Below are positions 1 through 12,267 of a DNA stretch of 64,000 nucleotides, piece after piece (positions within the stretch are counted from its first letter, which is position 1; each line of letters starts with the position of its first letter). The stretch lies in contig OX392534.1 of assembly GCA_947623455.1 (NCBI GenBank), positions 12,658,001 to 12,722,000 of the forward strand, written 5' to 3'. The position numbers were made by a program, and so were the translations under genes. The notes below the pieces were generated by a model. The model had not been told where the DNA came from, did no database searches, and saw nothing but the letters and a program-made list of their open reading frames with translations. Source of the DNA: Mimachlamys varia (taxonomy: Eukaryota > Mollusca > Bivalvia > Pectinida > Pectinidae).

Positions 1-345
1 TTTTTTTCCTGTAATATAAACTGTCCCCTGTGTTCCTCTATACTAGACTTTGTTCCTGTAATATAAACTGTTCCCTGTGTTCCTGTATACTATATTTTTT
101 TCCTGTAATATAAACTGTTCCCTGTGTTCCTCTATACTACATTTTGTTCCTGTAATATAAACTGTTCCCTGTGTTCCTCTATACTAGACTTTGTTCCTGT
201 AATATAAACTGTTCCCTGTGTTCCTCTATACTACATTTTGTTCCTGTAATATAAACTGTTCCCTGTGTTCCTCTATACTACATTTTGTTCCTGTAATATG
301 AACTGTTCCTTGTGTTTCTGTATCAGACTTTGGTCCTGTAATATA
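1..345. repeat. Minisatellite, 47-48 bp unit
   Basis: About seven copies of a unit containing TTCCTGTAATATAAACTG and GTGTTCCTCTATACTA. The array is cut by the window start. Confidence 0.9.
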
Positions 346-1084
346 ATAGTTTGCTCCGTTATATTCTTAGACTACATTTCCTGTATTTGTTTTCTGTTTT
401 ATTCATACCAAACAAATCGTTTATTACAAAATCACATTGTATTTTAATGCAATTTTGGCATGTTTGTAAAGAGAACATTGGCTGAGAGAGGTCACAATGT
501 GTCCCTATATGGTCAGTTCAAGAATAGCAATACAAGGAAATACATATGTAGACGTCCATGTTCTCCGCCAAAAATATTGAAAAAAACACTGTTTTCACGC
601 AGTTTATATAAATATTTGCTTATTAAGCGTATTTCAGCTTAGTTATAAGCATTCGATCAATAAGGTACCATGTTTCATGAGAGCTGACTTGAGAAAACCA
701 CATAATTTTCAGAATCTTGGAGATCAAGCTCAAACTTGAAATATGTATACTGTCAATTGTGTAAAGGCTTATATATTCCCTTTCCATTAACGTTCGCGAG
801 ACCACAATATTTATATTTCCTTGCATGTAATATCATCGATATCTGTTGTTCTTTTTTTACCAAAACCCATTTTGTTTTCTTGACGAGAAATGATGTGTGT
901 TTCTGTCAAACAACAAACGGTTATCTACTTCCTGTTTGTTTTTAGATGAGGCGATTTGTTCTTCTTTTAATTCCGTTTGTTTCGACACCCCGTGGTCTTA
1001 TGTCCTGATGAAATGAATAGTATGTCTGTTTTAAAATCCGTATTTTTGTTCTTATTAATACGGTCGGTTTTGCGTTCTATTGTC
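346..1084. other. No gene seen
   Basis: AT-rich DNA between two minisatellites. Short ORFs only, with no splice-supported exon. Confidence 0.6.
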
Positions 1085-1640
1085 TGTTTTATTTTTTTCC
1101 CTTTCGTATTCCATGTATATATTGTCCGCTTTATTCTTTTCTCTGTCGTAATTCATGTAAATCTTATCCGTTTTACTCTTTTCCCTTTCGTAGTCCATGT
1201 ATATATTGTCTGTTTTATTCTTTTCCTTTCGTATTTCACGTATATATTGTCCGCTTTATTCTTTTCTCTTTCGTATTTCATTATATATTGCCTGTTTTTT
1301 TCTTTTTCCTTTCGTGTTTCATTATATATTGTCCTCTTTATTCTTTTCCCCTTTCGTCTCTCATTATATATTGTCTGTTTAATTCTTTTCTCTTTCGTAT
1401 TTCATTATATATTGTCTGTTTAATTCTTTTCTCTTTCGTATTTCATTATATATTGTCTGTTTTTTTCTTTTCCCTTTCGTGTTTCATTATATATTGTCTG
1501 TTTTTTTTTCATTTCCCTTTCGTGTTTCATTATATATTGTCTGTTTAATTCTTTTCTCTTTCGTATTTCATTATATATTGTCCTCTTTATTCTTTTCCCT
1601 TTCGTATTTCATTATATATTGTCTGTTTTATTCACTTGTA
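1085..1640. repeat. Minisatellite, 41-bp unit
   Basis: About 13 T-rich copies of a unit containing TTCATTATATATTGTCTG and TTCTTTTC. Hydrophobic ORFs across it result from the repeat. Confidence 0.9.
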
Positions 1641-2734
1641 TTTCGTTATAGTGTGTTTCACGATCGAAGTCTTTAGCACCGCTTACTAGTCTATGTTCTT
1701 AGGTCATTTACAGAAGGGGGGGGGGGGGGGGGTCCATAGTTATTTAGCGATACAATGTTCGTTGAGGATCGTACGCTATTCTGAAACGTTTCACTTAAAT
1801 GCACGTACATATCGTTGTGTTCTATACGGTCTCCTTGATAAATCGTATTTGAATACATTTGTGATGTGTGCCCATTTTAGTATTACACGTATATATTCGA
1901 ACATTTGTTTATATTAAAAGTATTAGAAACAAAAGGCATAGAGGGCTCGAATGTTAGCATTACAAAATTCAAGGGGCTTACTTGTTACTTTTGGACAAAA
2001 TGTATTGTGTTCGTTACTTACCGTAATGTACAAGTTTGTTATTTCAATAACTTTAATCCGATCTCTTTGTTAAAACGCTCATCAACAGAAAACGTTTAAG
2101 GCATTTTGCTGAGTTACAATTTTATCACTTTAATCATGAGAAAGGCTGTTTTCGCCTCTTAGACAGTGAGCTATGACGTTGACTTGACAAAAGAACGTTG
2201 AAGAAACAACGGCAGTATGATTGGACACATAGATTTATTGTACATAAATTATTATATTTACATATGTACATAACAAATTCTCGGATAACAAATATATATA
2301 TTATCAATAACAGCATCATTGTGCTCATTGAATCCTCTATTGAACTGTCGAATCCACACTCTCGCCTGACCAATCCACACACCCGCGGTAACAATCCACA
2401 CACCCTGTTCCACACTCCTCATACCCCCAGTTCCACACTCCTCATACCCCCAGTTCCACCCTTATTATACCCCACTCAGACATCATATTCTAAACCACAC
2501 CACACACCCACACCCTTTTTCACTATATCCAAAAAGCCCATTGCACACTTATTGTATCTGCCATGATGACGTCGCCCTGCCACGCCCACACTCGTACAGC
2601 CACGCCCACCAATGCCGCGTGGACCACATACATGTATAACGAAGGCAGAAGTCAGCTACATCTAGTGACGTGTTATGCTATCACAATGTTGACAAAATAA
2701 CGAAGAAAACACTATAACTAATCGCGATATGCCG
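1641..2734. other. No gene seen
   Basis: Contains a run of 17 G at 1716-1732 and a C-rich stretch at about 2390-2530 with a short duplicated CCACACTCCTCATACCCC. Nothing coding is supported. Confidence 0.6.
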
Positions 2735-2879
2735 CACGTCCAAAGTTCGGAAATGTCAACCAGATCCGAACGTGAAACAATTTCCGCCTTGGCCGGTATC
2801 CTCCACGTTCGAACAGTTGACATTGTCCCGTCCACTGACAAATCGACAATGTCCACCACATTCGAACTTTGGACCGTCC
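2735..2879. repeat. Imperfect hairpin, about 145 bp
   Basis: ACGTCCAAAGTTCGG on the left pairs with CGAACTTTGGACCGT on the right, and inner segments (GACATTGTC, GACAATGTC) also pair. The arms have many mismatches. It lies about 500 bp beyond the putative poly(A) site of the cysteine-repeat gene. Confidence 0.45.
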
Positions 2880-3398
2880 GACCAGGGGAACTATGTCCAT
2901 CTCTGACCCTTTGCTATGCGTCCTAACAGTGCGCAATGACCACGTCTTCGGAAAAGGAATCAGATGTCCATGTGGAAAATGTAATGATGAGTTTTTAATC
3001 ATAAAAAAAGGATTAGGGACGCCTTTTGACGTCAATCATGTTAGTATTTATCTGGATGTTATATATGTCTTACATATTATTTCTAGCACTAAATAACACA
3101 AGATTTATTTAAAACAAGATCCACCAACGTGTAATTGTCATTTAGTTTGATTTCTTCTCATTTAATAAATTAATTGCTGATGAATCTAGATAAGTTTCTG
3201 TTCCATAATTATTGACGCCATCTATAAGAAACTTATATAGCTACATGAATGTCAGAAAACGAAAACATCTATCGTCCAAAACCGGAACCGGAAATAGCTT
3301 TGGTCCTTTAGTGGCTGTTACATGATATTCTATTTTAGCACAAACCATTAATGCTAGTCTTGGTGTTTTACTTGATGACTTAAAACAAAAGTAAATCA

Positions 3399-3404
3399 TT
3401 TATT
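3399..3404 (-). terminator. Candidate poly(A) signal AATAAA
   Basis: AATAAA on the minus strand, about 204 bp downstream of the stop codon at 3608. It is the nearest canonical hexamer I see for the cysteine-repeat gene. Cleavage would fall near 3375-3390. No other canonical copy was seen between 3405 and 3607. Confidence 0.45.
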
Positions 3405-3607
3405 TGTGAACTGTTGAAGTGGTAGTCATTTCGAACATGGTGATTGTCTTCTTGGGCCACGATTTTATAATCCGGCCATAATGGATGACGTAAAACCACC
3501 ACGTGAGTGATCCACTGTTTCCGGTGTATAATGTTGGTGTGTAGTCTTACATGTATATTGTTTTGAAAATTATATATCAAATGCGAGTTAAATTATATCT
3601 CCTCCTG

Positions 3608-3748
3608 TCATAGAGCAAGAAGAGCTAATACTAGTAGTAATAACCAACGAGACCGGATATTCGTCGCTCCATTGTCTCCAGACACATATTGCTGCTCAGT
3701 TTTATCACGTGGCGGCACTCTGGTAACGTGGGGTTCTATAGTTTTCTT
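3608..3748 (-). CDS. Terminal exon of a GPI-anchored cysteine-repeat protein
   Basis: Last exon of the minus-strand gene, 46 codons plus a TGA stop at 3610-3608. Acceptor: the minus strand reads a T-rich tract ending in TTTTTCAG just before 3748, and the phase-0 junction matches the phase-0 donor of the exon at 5504-5645. The encoded tail begins KKTIEPHVTR, is polar and charged, passes a small-residue stretch SGDNGATN, and ends in RWLLLLVLALLAL at the stop. A small-residue omega-like site, a short polar spacer and a terminal hydrophobic run are the standard GPI-attachment signal, so the protein is probably tethered to the outer leaflet of the plasma membrane. The downstream hydrophobic run is too short and too terminal for an ordinary transmembrane domain with a cytoplasmic tail. 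A candidate poly(A) signal lies about 200 bp downstream. No family name can be assigned; the exon structure is certain enough to be useful, the function is not known. Confidence 0.8.
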   Translation of the reverse strand, partial: KKTIEPHVTRVPPRDKTEQQYVSGDNGATNIRSRWLLLLVLALLAL

Positions 3749-4733
3749 CTGAAAAATATGAAAAACAAAGATTTCTATGAAAAAAATTGCTATTTTTCGA
3801 GAAGAGAATATCAACTATACACATACATGGTATATACATGTATCATAATCAAATATATCTGTCCTGATACCTAATGTAATATTGTAATCTGCAAGAAACG
3901 GACCTGACGGTAAATCGATTTATCAACTGCTACACGAAAGCGCGTATTGAATACCGGAAGTGTAAGCGAATGGACACGAATATGTCCTCTAGCATTTCAC
4001 TTCCGTTCACAAAGCAAGAGTTATTGACTTCCGTTCATAATATTGTACGAGATAGAGCTGGACTACAATTAATATCGGTGAAATAGTCCGGAATCTCATG
4101 AGATCAGCGGCCCAGCACTTTAACTTACTACCCATACTGCCTGTGGCGGACATTGCACCATAGCGCAGTTCGGCCACAGGGGAGACAACTTCTGTTGGAT
4201 AGTTTTACTTTATTTACATAACCCCTTAATCTGTTTATTTCATCGGAATAGAATCCCTCGCGCAGTAGTGATGCCCGGATTTACTGCGGGCGTGGTTTTT
4301 GTGGAGGCGGACGTCTGCATGGCCAGGTTATATATGCGCAATCGCGTTCTCCACAGCACGCATTCCGGCCCTCAACGTAAACACAGGTTAAACCAATCAG
4401 AAAGGCCCGACTTAATGACGCGTGCTACAATTCATCAACAATTGCAAGTGACCATTTTCCGAACAACATCAAACGTTGTCTAATCGATGGTTCAATTCGA
4501 CTATCTAGACCATTTATCAGCAGTAAAAAACACTCGGCAACGTCGGCAATCACCATTCACCGGCAGGGGACGAATACAGGGGAGCGGGCGCTCACTGCTC
4601 TTAGAGTATAATACCAATAATGGCCATGGTAACGATATAACATTACTACTGTCATAACGGATACAGAGCACAGATAATGCCGGTTGTAGCCATTTAAGCA
4701 ATGAATGTTTACATGTTGTTACAATTCTATCAG

Positions 4734-4926
4734 AATGTAAACATAAGTAATGAACATTTTAGCAAATATTGTTACAGTCCTATAACAAACATTGCTATTG
4801 ATGACAAACTTAATAAAGCGTGGTAGATAGGGATTTGTGTAAGTTTGTCAGCAATAACAATGTGTGTTATACACATGTAGGACTGTAACAATATTTGCTA
4901 AAATGTTCATTACTTATATTTACATT
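4734..4926. mobile_element. Inverted-repeat MITE in intron 5
   Basis: The left arm AATGTAAACATAAGTAATG and about 50 further bases are matched in reverse complement by the right arm ending in TTTACATT. The shared core includes AATATTGTTACAGTCCTA and its complement. Lies within the intron between 5504 and 3748. Confidence 0.65.
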
Positions 4927-5184
4927 TGTTGTGCTTTAATTAGCATTTTGTACCGATTTTGAACAACAAATCAAGTGTAAACAACAATGAAATTGATGAC
5001 TCCGTTTAGATTTGAGTTGCAACAAGGCCACCTTTCAGAGAAACATACACACGGAAAAGGGGTATGACAAGTTACCGATTCTGAATTCCATTATGAATTT
5101 TAAAACCTTTTTAAGTGAAAGAGTCGAAATCTGTCGCAAATGGTTATTTAGTGAAAGGGCGGGTAACTCTTGGATAAATAAGCA

Positions 5185-5440
5185 AATCGAAACGTCTTGG
5201 GGAAATTTCCGGTAATCTTCGGAAATCTATTCCCTCGAATACATACGCATGAAAGTCATGCGTTGAATGACGACTTAGTTCGAGAGACCTCTGACTTTAT
5301 CAGCGAAAGGTTACGAATATACAAATCGCAACATCTCGGGTGTGGCCATGGGCGCAGCCATTTTTGAACATGACGTTTACACCACGTGACCCTCTATGCA
5401 TGCATTCGATTACCGAAAATTTCCCCGAGATGTTGCGATT
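5185..5440. mobile_element. Nested inverted-repeat element
   Basis: The outer arms (GGGGAAATTTCCGGTAATC against GATTACCGAAAATTTCCCC) enclose a second inner inverted repeat: AATCGCAACATCTCGGG near 5321 with its exact complement at 5424-5440. It ends about 60 bp from the donor of the exon at 5504-5645, inside the intron. It may represent one element inserted in another of the same family. Confidence 0.5.
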
Positions 5441-5503
5441 ATAAATGAGTCAAAGGGTGGGTATCTCTAGAAGTAAAGATAGTTCAATGTATTTAGTACG
5501 TAC

Positions 5504-5645
5504 CGTAGTGGAAGGTATGGAATAATCACACTGTGTCGACCGTCGCACCATAGGTTTAACCAGAATCTCTACAATCTTGGCAGCTTCCTCCGAACATTTC
5601 GTCCGCACTCCTGTTTTTATACACTTAATAAGCTCTTTGATATCT
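5504..5645 (-). CDS. Exon 5 (numbering assumes one upstream exon): cysteine repeat 4
   Basis: Internal exon, 142 nt, entered in phase 2 and left in phase 0. Acceptor: minus strand CCGGTTATTTGTTACAG before 5645. Donor: GTACGT after 5504. It encodes DIKELIKCIKTGVRTKC followed by an acidic/hydrophobic helix-like stretch and STQC, giving the pattern C-x8-C-x21-C, the fourth copy of the three-cysteine unit. The segment after the last Cys (DYSIPSTT) is a Ser/Thr-containing linker into the GPI-signal exon. The one-repeat-per-exon layout suggests growth by exon duplication. Sequence similarity between repeats is low outside the cysteines, so the duplication is old. Confidence 0.78.
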
Positions 5646-7189
5646 CTGTAACAAATAACCGGGAAAGATAGTCAATTTTACTATCGTATAAACACTAGAT
5701 TCTTAGTCTAATCTCCTAGTAACATAATTATCTCATCTGAAACTTTGGAAATTAATGATCTCATCTGAAACTTTAGAAACTTTCAAAAACCGCCTTTCCT
5801 CTGTACTCAATTAGCTCCGTTCCTCACTCTCTTTTCCTGTTCATAAATCTCAACCCAAACATTGACATATTCTTCAATATGATGAAGTAGGTCAATTACG
5901 AAGTAGACATAGACGTAGGTAGACAAAATTAGTTAAATGTATAAATCCTAGTAACATGACTACATAGTTAGTAATTACCTTAGCAGCCTGACTTTAGAAA
6001 AAGTCAAACATTTCAACTTGACCATAAGAATAAGTCTAATACATTAACACGACCACTAGACCGAAATACAGTAAAATGAAAATACACGTCCAGAATTGAT
6101 GAATATCTACAAATCGACGACATTTTTGCCTAACCTAAAACAAATACTTCGAAACTTTGTGTTTACATGCATTTAATGGAATAAGATACATGCAATATTG
6201 TAAACAATGCACCAAAGCAGAATTAGGTAATTTAGAGTCTTGGTGTACTAAACGTTTGACCTTTCCGTAGTTTATGTGACATTACAGGTATAGGTATAGA
6301 GAACCAAGTATGCCTCGTCACTGATGATCGTACCGCGTGTTTGTGTTCCTAAGCCCTCCCTATCGACACCGCATTAGTTGTTGGGCTGAGTAGGTTAATA
6401 ACCCATTATCTGATTTGTTTTGTAATTAAGGTTGACATCCCAGCAGGTGCGCGATGAGACCACACGGTCCGGGACCCCAAGGTACCCAGGCGATGTTGAC
6501 ATTCCTTAGCCCCTGTGTACAGTCCGCCTCAGTGTTCTGTCCACTCAACCCTTCCACGTCTCTAAACATGGATTAGAGATTTGATACTTAATCCTCGAAT
6601 TTGACTAAACGCCCAGATGCAAATGCCGATGATTTTAATGGATCTAGCATGTTTGATGTTGATCGGATAGTAAAACCATCGGAGGGAAGATTTCGGTGAG
6701 GTAGCCCTGTCGTCGGGGTGACCGGAAATGGTACTCGAGCATGACAAGGAAGTCGACCAATGGCCGTGTGGACAGAAAGAGTTTTCACAAACAAAACCTG
6801 TTTACCTAGCGAATCCAGTCGTCAACTCAAGCAAACATAGGGCCCACTCCAAGCCAAGTTCGTGTATTAAGAACAGTCAATAACGCACTTGCCCATTGTC
6901 ATTGAAATAAGGATGATAAGTCTAATTTATCATACAAATATTCAAACATTATTTGACAAGACTAATCCATTAAGGTAATGAGAGGTTTATTTTTAATCCC
7001 TGATGAGGAGAGCCCTACATATTTAACACTTCTTGGTTTAAATATTTTATATGAATTCGAAGAAAACGGTAATATATCAAGCTAAGTCTGACTGCACTTA
7101 AAAAGATTTAAAGTTGACTGAAGTATAATTCCGTGTCAGCGACCTGTAAGGTATTCTGGCCTTTTAAATTAAGATGGCTTTCAAAGTAA

Positions 7190-7510
7190 TTGAAGTCATA
7201 GTCACTGCAAACCTGGAAAGTCACTGTGACCTCCCAAATACATCGTGAACTTGTAAAGAAACCTATGTCAAATGTCACTGTGACCTTGTAAAGCCATTGT
7301 GACCTTGCTGATTAATAGTGAATTTGTAAAGAAACCTATGTCAAATGTCACTGTGACCTTGTAATTTAACAATGACCTTGTAGAAAGACCCAATTCAATG
7401 TCGTTCCGACCTTATGTTTTCAAAGGGATATTTTAAATGTAATCCAGGTCAAGGTCATCATGACCTTGAGAAATTAAAATGACCACATAAAGAAATCCCC
7501 ATCAGTTACC
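7190..7510. repeat. Degenerate repeats carrying TGACCTTG motifs
   Basis: The segment AAACCTATGTCAAATGTCAC and TGTGACCTTGTAA occurs twice as a near-exact duplication, with five or more further TGACCTTG or AAGGTCA half-sites around it. It lies in the intron between 7616 and 5645. Confidence 0.7.
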
Positions 7511-7615
7511 GTGACCTACTTCGGGTAGACATGCTCTCTTGTATGTTGATATATGTGTATTCAAACATGCACAATTAATTTTTATTACAGCACAGTTTTT
7601 ATATACGTTACGTAC

Positions 7616-7745
7616 CCACATAACTCTTGCAGTGGGAGCGAGTCTATCCGTTGCATCAATCGAACTGTCGTGTGCATGATATTCTCAAAACAGGTCTCGG
7701 AGTTGCTGCCTACTGCCTGTAAACAATTCTGGTTTCTTGCATAAA
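7616..7745 (-). CDS. Exon 4: cysteine repeat 3
   Basis: Internal exon, 130 nt, entered in phase 1 and left in phase 2. Acceptor: a T-rich tract ending in TTTCCACAG on the minus strand before 7745. Donor: GTACGT after 7616. It encodes YARNQNCLQAVGSNSETC, then a helix-like segment ending LPLQELC, i.e. C-x10-C-x23-C. The boundary codon with the previous exon is Val, and with the next exon Gly. An open reading frame exists only in this frame across the exon, and both phases fit the neighbours. Confidence 0.8.
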
Positions 7746-9949
7746 CTGTGGAAATAAAGAAACAAACATATCATTTGTCAACAAATCAGGTCGTTTACAT
7801 AGCATGAAACTAATCTTTTATTATTGCTTACATTATCAATATATTATTGATTTTCATTAGGGTGTGAATTTCGATATTTTAGCAAAACATCGGAAATCCG
7901 GACGACATGAAACAAATTGATTTTTTAAAAATGTATTATTAAGAAAACTGTTATGACTCATGTGGACAAAACATCAGACGGAGACAGGAGGTCTAATAAA
8001 AATGGAACAAACGTGCAACTGATATATGAACACAACTGTAGCAAGATACATGTAATAACACGGTTTGACCATATCATTTAATTCATTTTTATCCGGGTTC
8101 GACATTAATTCCATAAACAGGAGATGCTACAACAATATCTAGCTATCTGAATTTGTTTTATGGGAAACAATTGAATTGACGACGACAACTACAAGACATT
8201 TTGTCGGCGTGTATAACGTTAGGGAGAAAATCTTGATATCAGCAATTTTTAAACGATTGCTTAGTAACAATTTTTGGTCACGTGCATATTGTGTGACGTC
8301 AAAATTGTACTGTTGCTGGTGTGGTTGCTGACGTCGTGTCGCGTGCCGGCCAGGAGTACCGATGACCGGTATATACATATATATATATAAGATTGTGTAA
8401 TACTGATATGTTTTACCAGCGTTTATAGTTTACAGAATTGTAGAATAAATGTCAGACCAAAGCCACGTCCGACAGCGTGCTTGGATAGGAAATTCCACTA
8501 ATGCGTTTTCTGCGTTCCCAATTGTCAAAACGCTATGAGCGGAATGCAGAAGTAGCCTTAGATCTGACAAGGGCTGCTGTTTATGCCACCGAGACTCTAC
8601 AAACACGGAGAGTAAACACGTGTGTTGTCCGTCCTGTTCTCCGTGTAGTTTGGGGTACACAGGTACCACATGTTCGCCCCACGCCGTACTCTGTGTTTAA
8701 ACACGGGCGTGGGCTAATGGCACCTCAAGTGTTTCCCTCAGGTCCTGTCCTGGTCTGTGTCATTTTCAAGTGATTCCTACACGTGCAAACTACTCAAGAT
8801 TTTAAATGATAAACTCTTTACCGCAATCCAGATCTCACAGGTAAACAAGCCCAATCTGATGTACGTCTGCTTTCCTTACAGGTACGGTGTTATAGGCAGT
8901 GTCAGCAGAGGTTACTAACATACATCGACATTTGCACGTGCCCGACAGACTGAATTGTTTGGGATTATGTCAGAGTGACCTTCCGTCAAAAACGACCAGC
9001 TAACACCATTACAGAAACGAGACTGATTCCCGAGAGATGTCGATTTCACTCCTCGCTGGGATTTTGCCCATTAGTCACCGCGATATTTGAAAGTCTGGAC
9101 TGCACTTGGATGCCACCTGATAATAAATGATAATTTTAATGGATGTCAAAAACGAATGACACTCGTGCACACAGTAATGCCTTTCTCCGTAGCTGTCGTA
9201 CAGACGAGCGCTAACGATGATTTATAATCGACATTGTAAGACACTGCTGTCTTTTACGCTGTTATTTTTTTGCTCTCGTTATATCAAGATCTGAAATTAG
9301 GTATGAATACCCAGTCCATCCATTTATCTGTCTGTCGGGCCTAGCAGCTGTTGTTGAAGTAAGTAACAATACCAACACCTTTACGCGAGAAAGAATTCTA
9401 CTAATTTATTCTGCCTTTACGTATACACTGTACATCACTTGTTCCGTCATAATATCACAATGTGCTCAGACTATGACGTCACAAAATCGTCATCAACTCG
9501 GACTGTATCGTTCTCGCGTCGTAATCCAACTCCGGCTGTGCCATCATAAGCAGGCTATAACGGTTTTACATGAACGTCGCATGCTTCCTCCGGCTGGGAC
9601 GTCACTATCTTAGCCTGTAACGTTCTAACAACGTAAGGTACCTCAACCAATCACGCCAAGACGGTGAAACGTACCGTCGGAAGCCGTCCCAAGTTGCAGC
9701 CCCAATAAGTTTTTAAATTAAATTATAAAACAACGATAAATTATATTTCCTATAAATTACAAATCTAGAAATTCAATGCTAATGTTGATTACCTTCTAAT
9801 CTCGTTTGGTTTTGTGCGATTTCTACAAGATGTATCTATATTTTTTTCCGAGCTTATCGACGATAACTTGGCTTTTATTACAAACGCAAGTAGACCAACC
9901 GGAACCAAAATGTACATAAATTAATTAATAATCACATCGTAGCCTCACT

Positions 9950-11525
9950 CATCCTCTAACGCCAAATGTTGTAGCCTTGCTCAGCCTCTAACGTCAAAAC
10001 GTCGTAGCTTCTCTCAGCCTCTTACGTCAAAACGTCGTAGCTTCTCTCAGCCTCTAACGTCAAAACGTCGTAGCCTCTCTCAGCCTCTAACGTCAAAACG
10101 TCGTAGCTTCTCTCAGCCTCTAACGTCAAAGCTTCTCTCAGCCCCTAACGTCAAAACATCGTACATGTAGCTTCTCTCGGCCTCTAACGTCAAAGCTTCT
10201 CTCAGCCCCTAACGTCAAAATGTCGTAGCTTCTCTCAGCCTCTAATGTCAAAGCTTCTCTCAGCCTTAACGTCAAAACGCCGTAGCTTCTCTCAGCCCCT
10301 AACATCAAAACGTCGTAGCTTCTCTCAGCCTCTAATGTCAAAACGTTGTAGCTTCTCTCAGCCCCTAACGTCAAAACGTCGTAGCTTCTCTCAGCCCCTA
10401 ACATCAAAACGTCGTAGCTTTTCTCAGACTCTAATGTCAAAACATCGTAGCTTCTCTCAGCCCCTAACGTCAAAACGTCATAGCTTCTCTCAGCCTCTAA
10501 CGTCAAAACGTCGTAGTCTCTCTCAGCCTCTAACGTCAAAACGTCGTAGTCTCTCTCAGCATCTAACGTCAAAACGTCGTAGCCTCTCTCAGCATCTAAC
10601 GTCAAAACGTCGTAGCTTCTCTCAGCATCTAACGACAAAACGTCATAGTCTCTCTCAGCATCTAACGTCAAAACGTCGTAGCCTCTCTCAGCATCTAACG
10701 TCAAAACGTCGTAGCTTCTCTCAGCCTCTAACGTCAAAACGTCGTAGTCTCTCTCAGCATCTAACGTCAAAACGTCGTAGCCTCTCTCAGCATCTAACGT
10801 CAAAACGTCGTAGCTTCTCTCAGCCTCTAACGTCAAAACGTCGTAGTCTCTCTCAGCATCTAACGTCAAAACGTCGTAGCTTCTCTCAGCCTCTAACGTC
10901 AAAACGTCGTATTCTCTCTCAGCATCTAGCGACAAAACGTCGTAGCTTCTCTCAGCATCTAACGTCAAAACGTCGTAGCTTCTCTCAGCATCTAACGACA
11001 AAACGTCGTAGCCTCTCTCAGCATCTAACGACAAAACGTCGTAGCCTCTCTCAGCATCTAACGACAAAATGTCGTAGCTTCTCTCAGCCTCTAACGTCAA
11101 AACGTCGTAGTCTCTCTCAGCATCTAACGTCAAAACGTCGTAGCTTCTCTCAGCCTCTAACGTCAAAACGTCGTATTCTCTCTCAGCATCTAGCGACAAA
11201 ACGTCGTAGCTTCTCTCAGCATCTAACGTCAAAACGTCGTAGCTTCTCTCAGCATCTAACGACAAAACGTCGTAGCCTCTCTCAGCATCTAACGACAAAA
11301 CGTCGTAGCTTCTCTCAGCCTCTAACGTCAAAACGTCGTAGCTTCTCTCAGCATCTAACGTCAAAACGTCGTAGCCTCTCTCAGCATCTAACGACAAAAC
11401 GTCGTAGCCTCTCTCAGCATCTAACGACAAAATGTCGAAGCCTGTTTCAGTCGGAATACGTGGTTACCTCTGTTAACCTCTTACGTCAAAACGTCCAAAC
11501 CTATCTCAGCCTCTAACGTCAAAGC
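9950..11525. repeat. Minisatellite, 33-bp unit, in intron 3
   Basis: About 47 copies of a unit containing ACGTCAAAACGTCGTAG and TTCTCTCAGC. Because 33 is divisible by three and the unit lacks stops in some frames, long ORFs of about 430 and 423 codons arise on both strands. These are repeat artefacts. The array lies in the intron between 12113 and 7745 and has variant blocks (GTCAAAA or GACAAAA, CTTCTC or CCTCTC) showing local amplification. Confidence 0.95.
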
Positions 11526-12112
11526 GTCCTTACCCGTCCCAAGCTGTGGCGTTACGTCGTGAAACCACTTCAAAATGTCACAATGTAATATGATAAGTCT
11601 GTCATCTCAGATTGTAACCTCGGTAGAGGTCGTGTGGGTCGTGTCAAGTTGTCGGTGATACAGGTACCATTACACCCAGACTACAGTTTCAGCAATATAT
11701 TACCTACAAAATCAGCGTGAACTATTCACATGGTGAAAGAAAATAATTAATTGTGGTTATTTATACGTTTTCTCACTTGGTTCAACCTTAGTTTTTTGTT
11801 CACCCCGACGTAACCTGTTTATCTTTAAAATTACGTTGATCATGTAGCGAAAGATATTATACACATGGTATTCGACAGAGCAAGACAAGGTATTTTTGTG
11901 AACGAAAGAGAGAAAACAGAACAGAACCGTATCAAACTTGAAACAAAGATCGACAAACTGTTGATATTAAATATTCAACGACCGAGTAACCGAGTAATCC
12001 TTAAAAAATTATTTCTCCGCAACAATAAATAACAAAACCCTACAAACGTATGCTGATTTGGAAAAGCTAGTTTGTGGCCATACATGACTGCCATTTTGAT
12101 CTGAAGCCCTAC

Positions 12113-12267
12113 CTTCGTATATATTGTCGTTACGACACAGCTGTGTCAATTCTTCGTGAGCACCGTAAGCATCTTGATTTTTAAGCGATTCTGTGATTTG
12201 TCCATCAGCTTCCGGTGGGCAGTTGTCAAACAATTGTTGTACACACCTGAGAGCGTTGTTGTACGTC
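12113..12267 (-). CDS. Exon 3: cysteine repeat 2
   Basis: Internal exon, 155 nt, entered in phase 2 (completing a Thr codon) and left in phase 1. Acceptor: minus strand CTAACCTTTCTGTTTACAG before 12267. Donor: GTAGGG after 12113, weaker than the others but phase-consistent. It encodes TYNNALRCVQQLFDNC, then an acidic stretch, then EELTQLC and RNDNIYE. The cysteine pattern is C-x7-C-x27-C. The overall look (paired cysteines, short amphipathic helices, a Cys at each helix end) loosely recalls secreted helical cysteine families such as DUF19/T20D4.11-like or the 27-kDa haemolymph proteins. That resemblance is an impression and not an assignment. Confidence 0.85.

Noticed and set aside
977..1676. 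Strings of hydrophobic ORFs resembling membrane proteins
   Set aside because: T-rich 41-bp minisatellite; hydrophobicity results from TTT/ATT codons and several frames are open.
10138..11516. Two long overlapping ORFs (about 430 and 423 codons) on opposite strands
   Set aside because: Both are produced by a 33-bp minisatellite whose unit length is divisible by three; there is no start context, splice support or domain.
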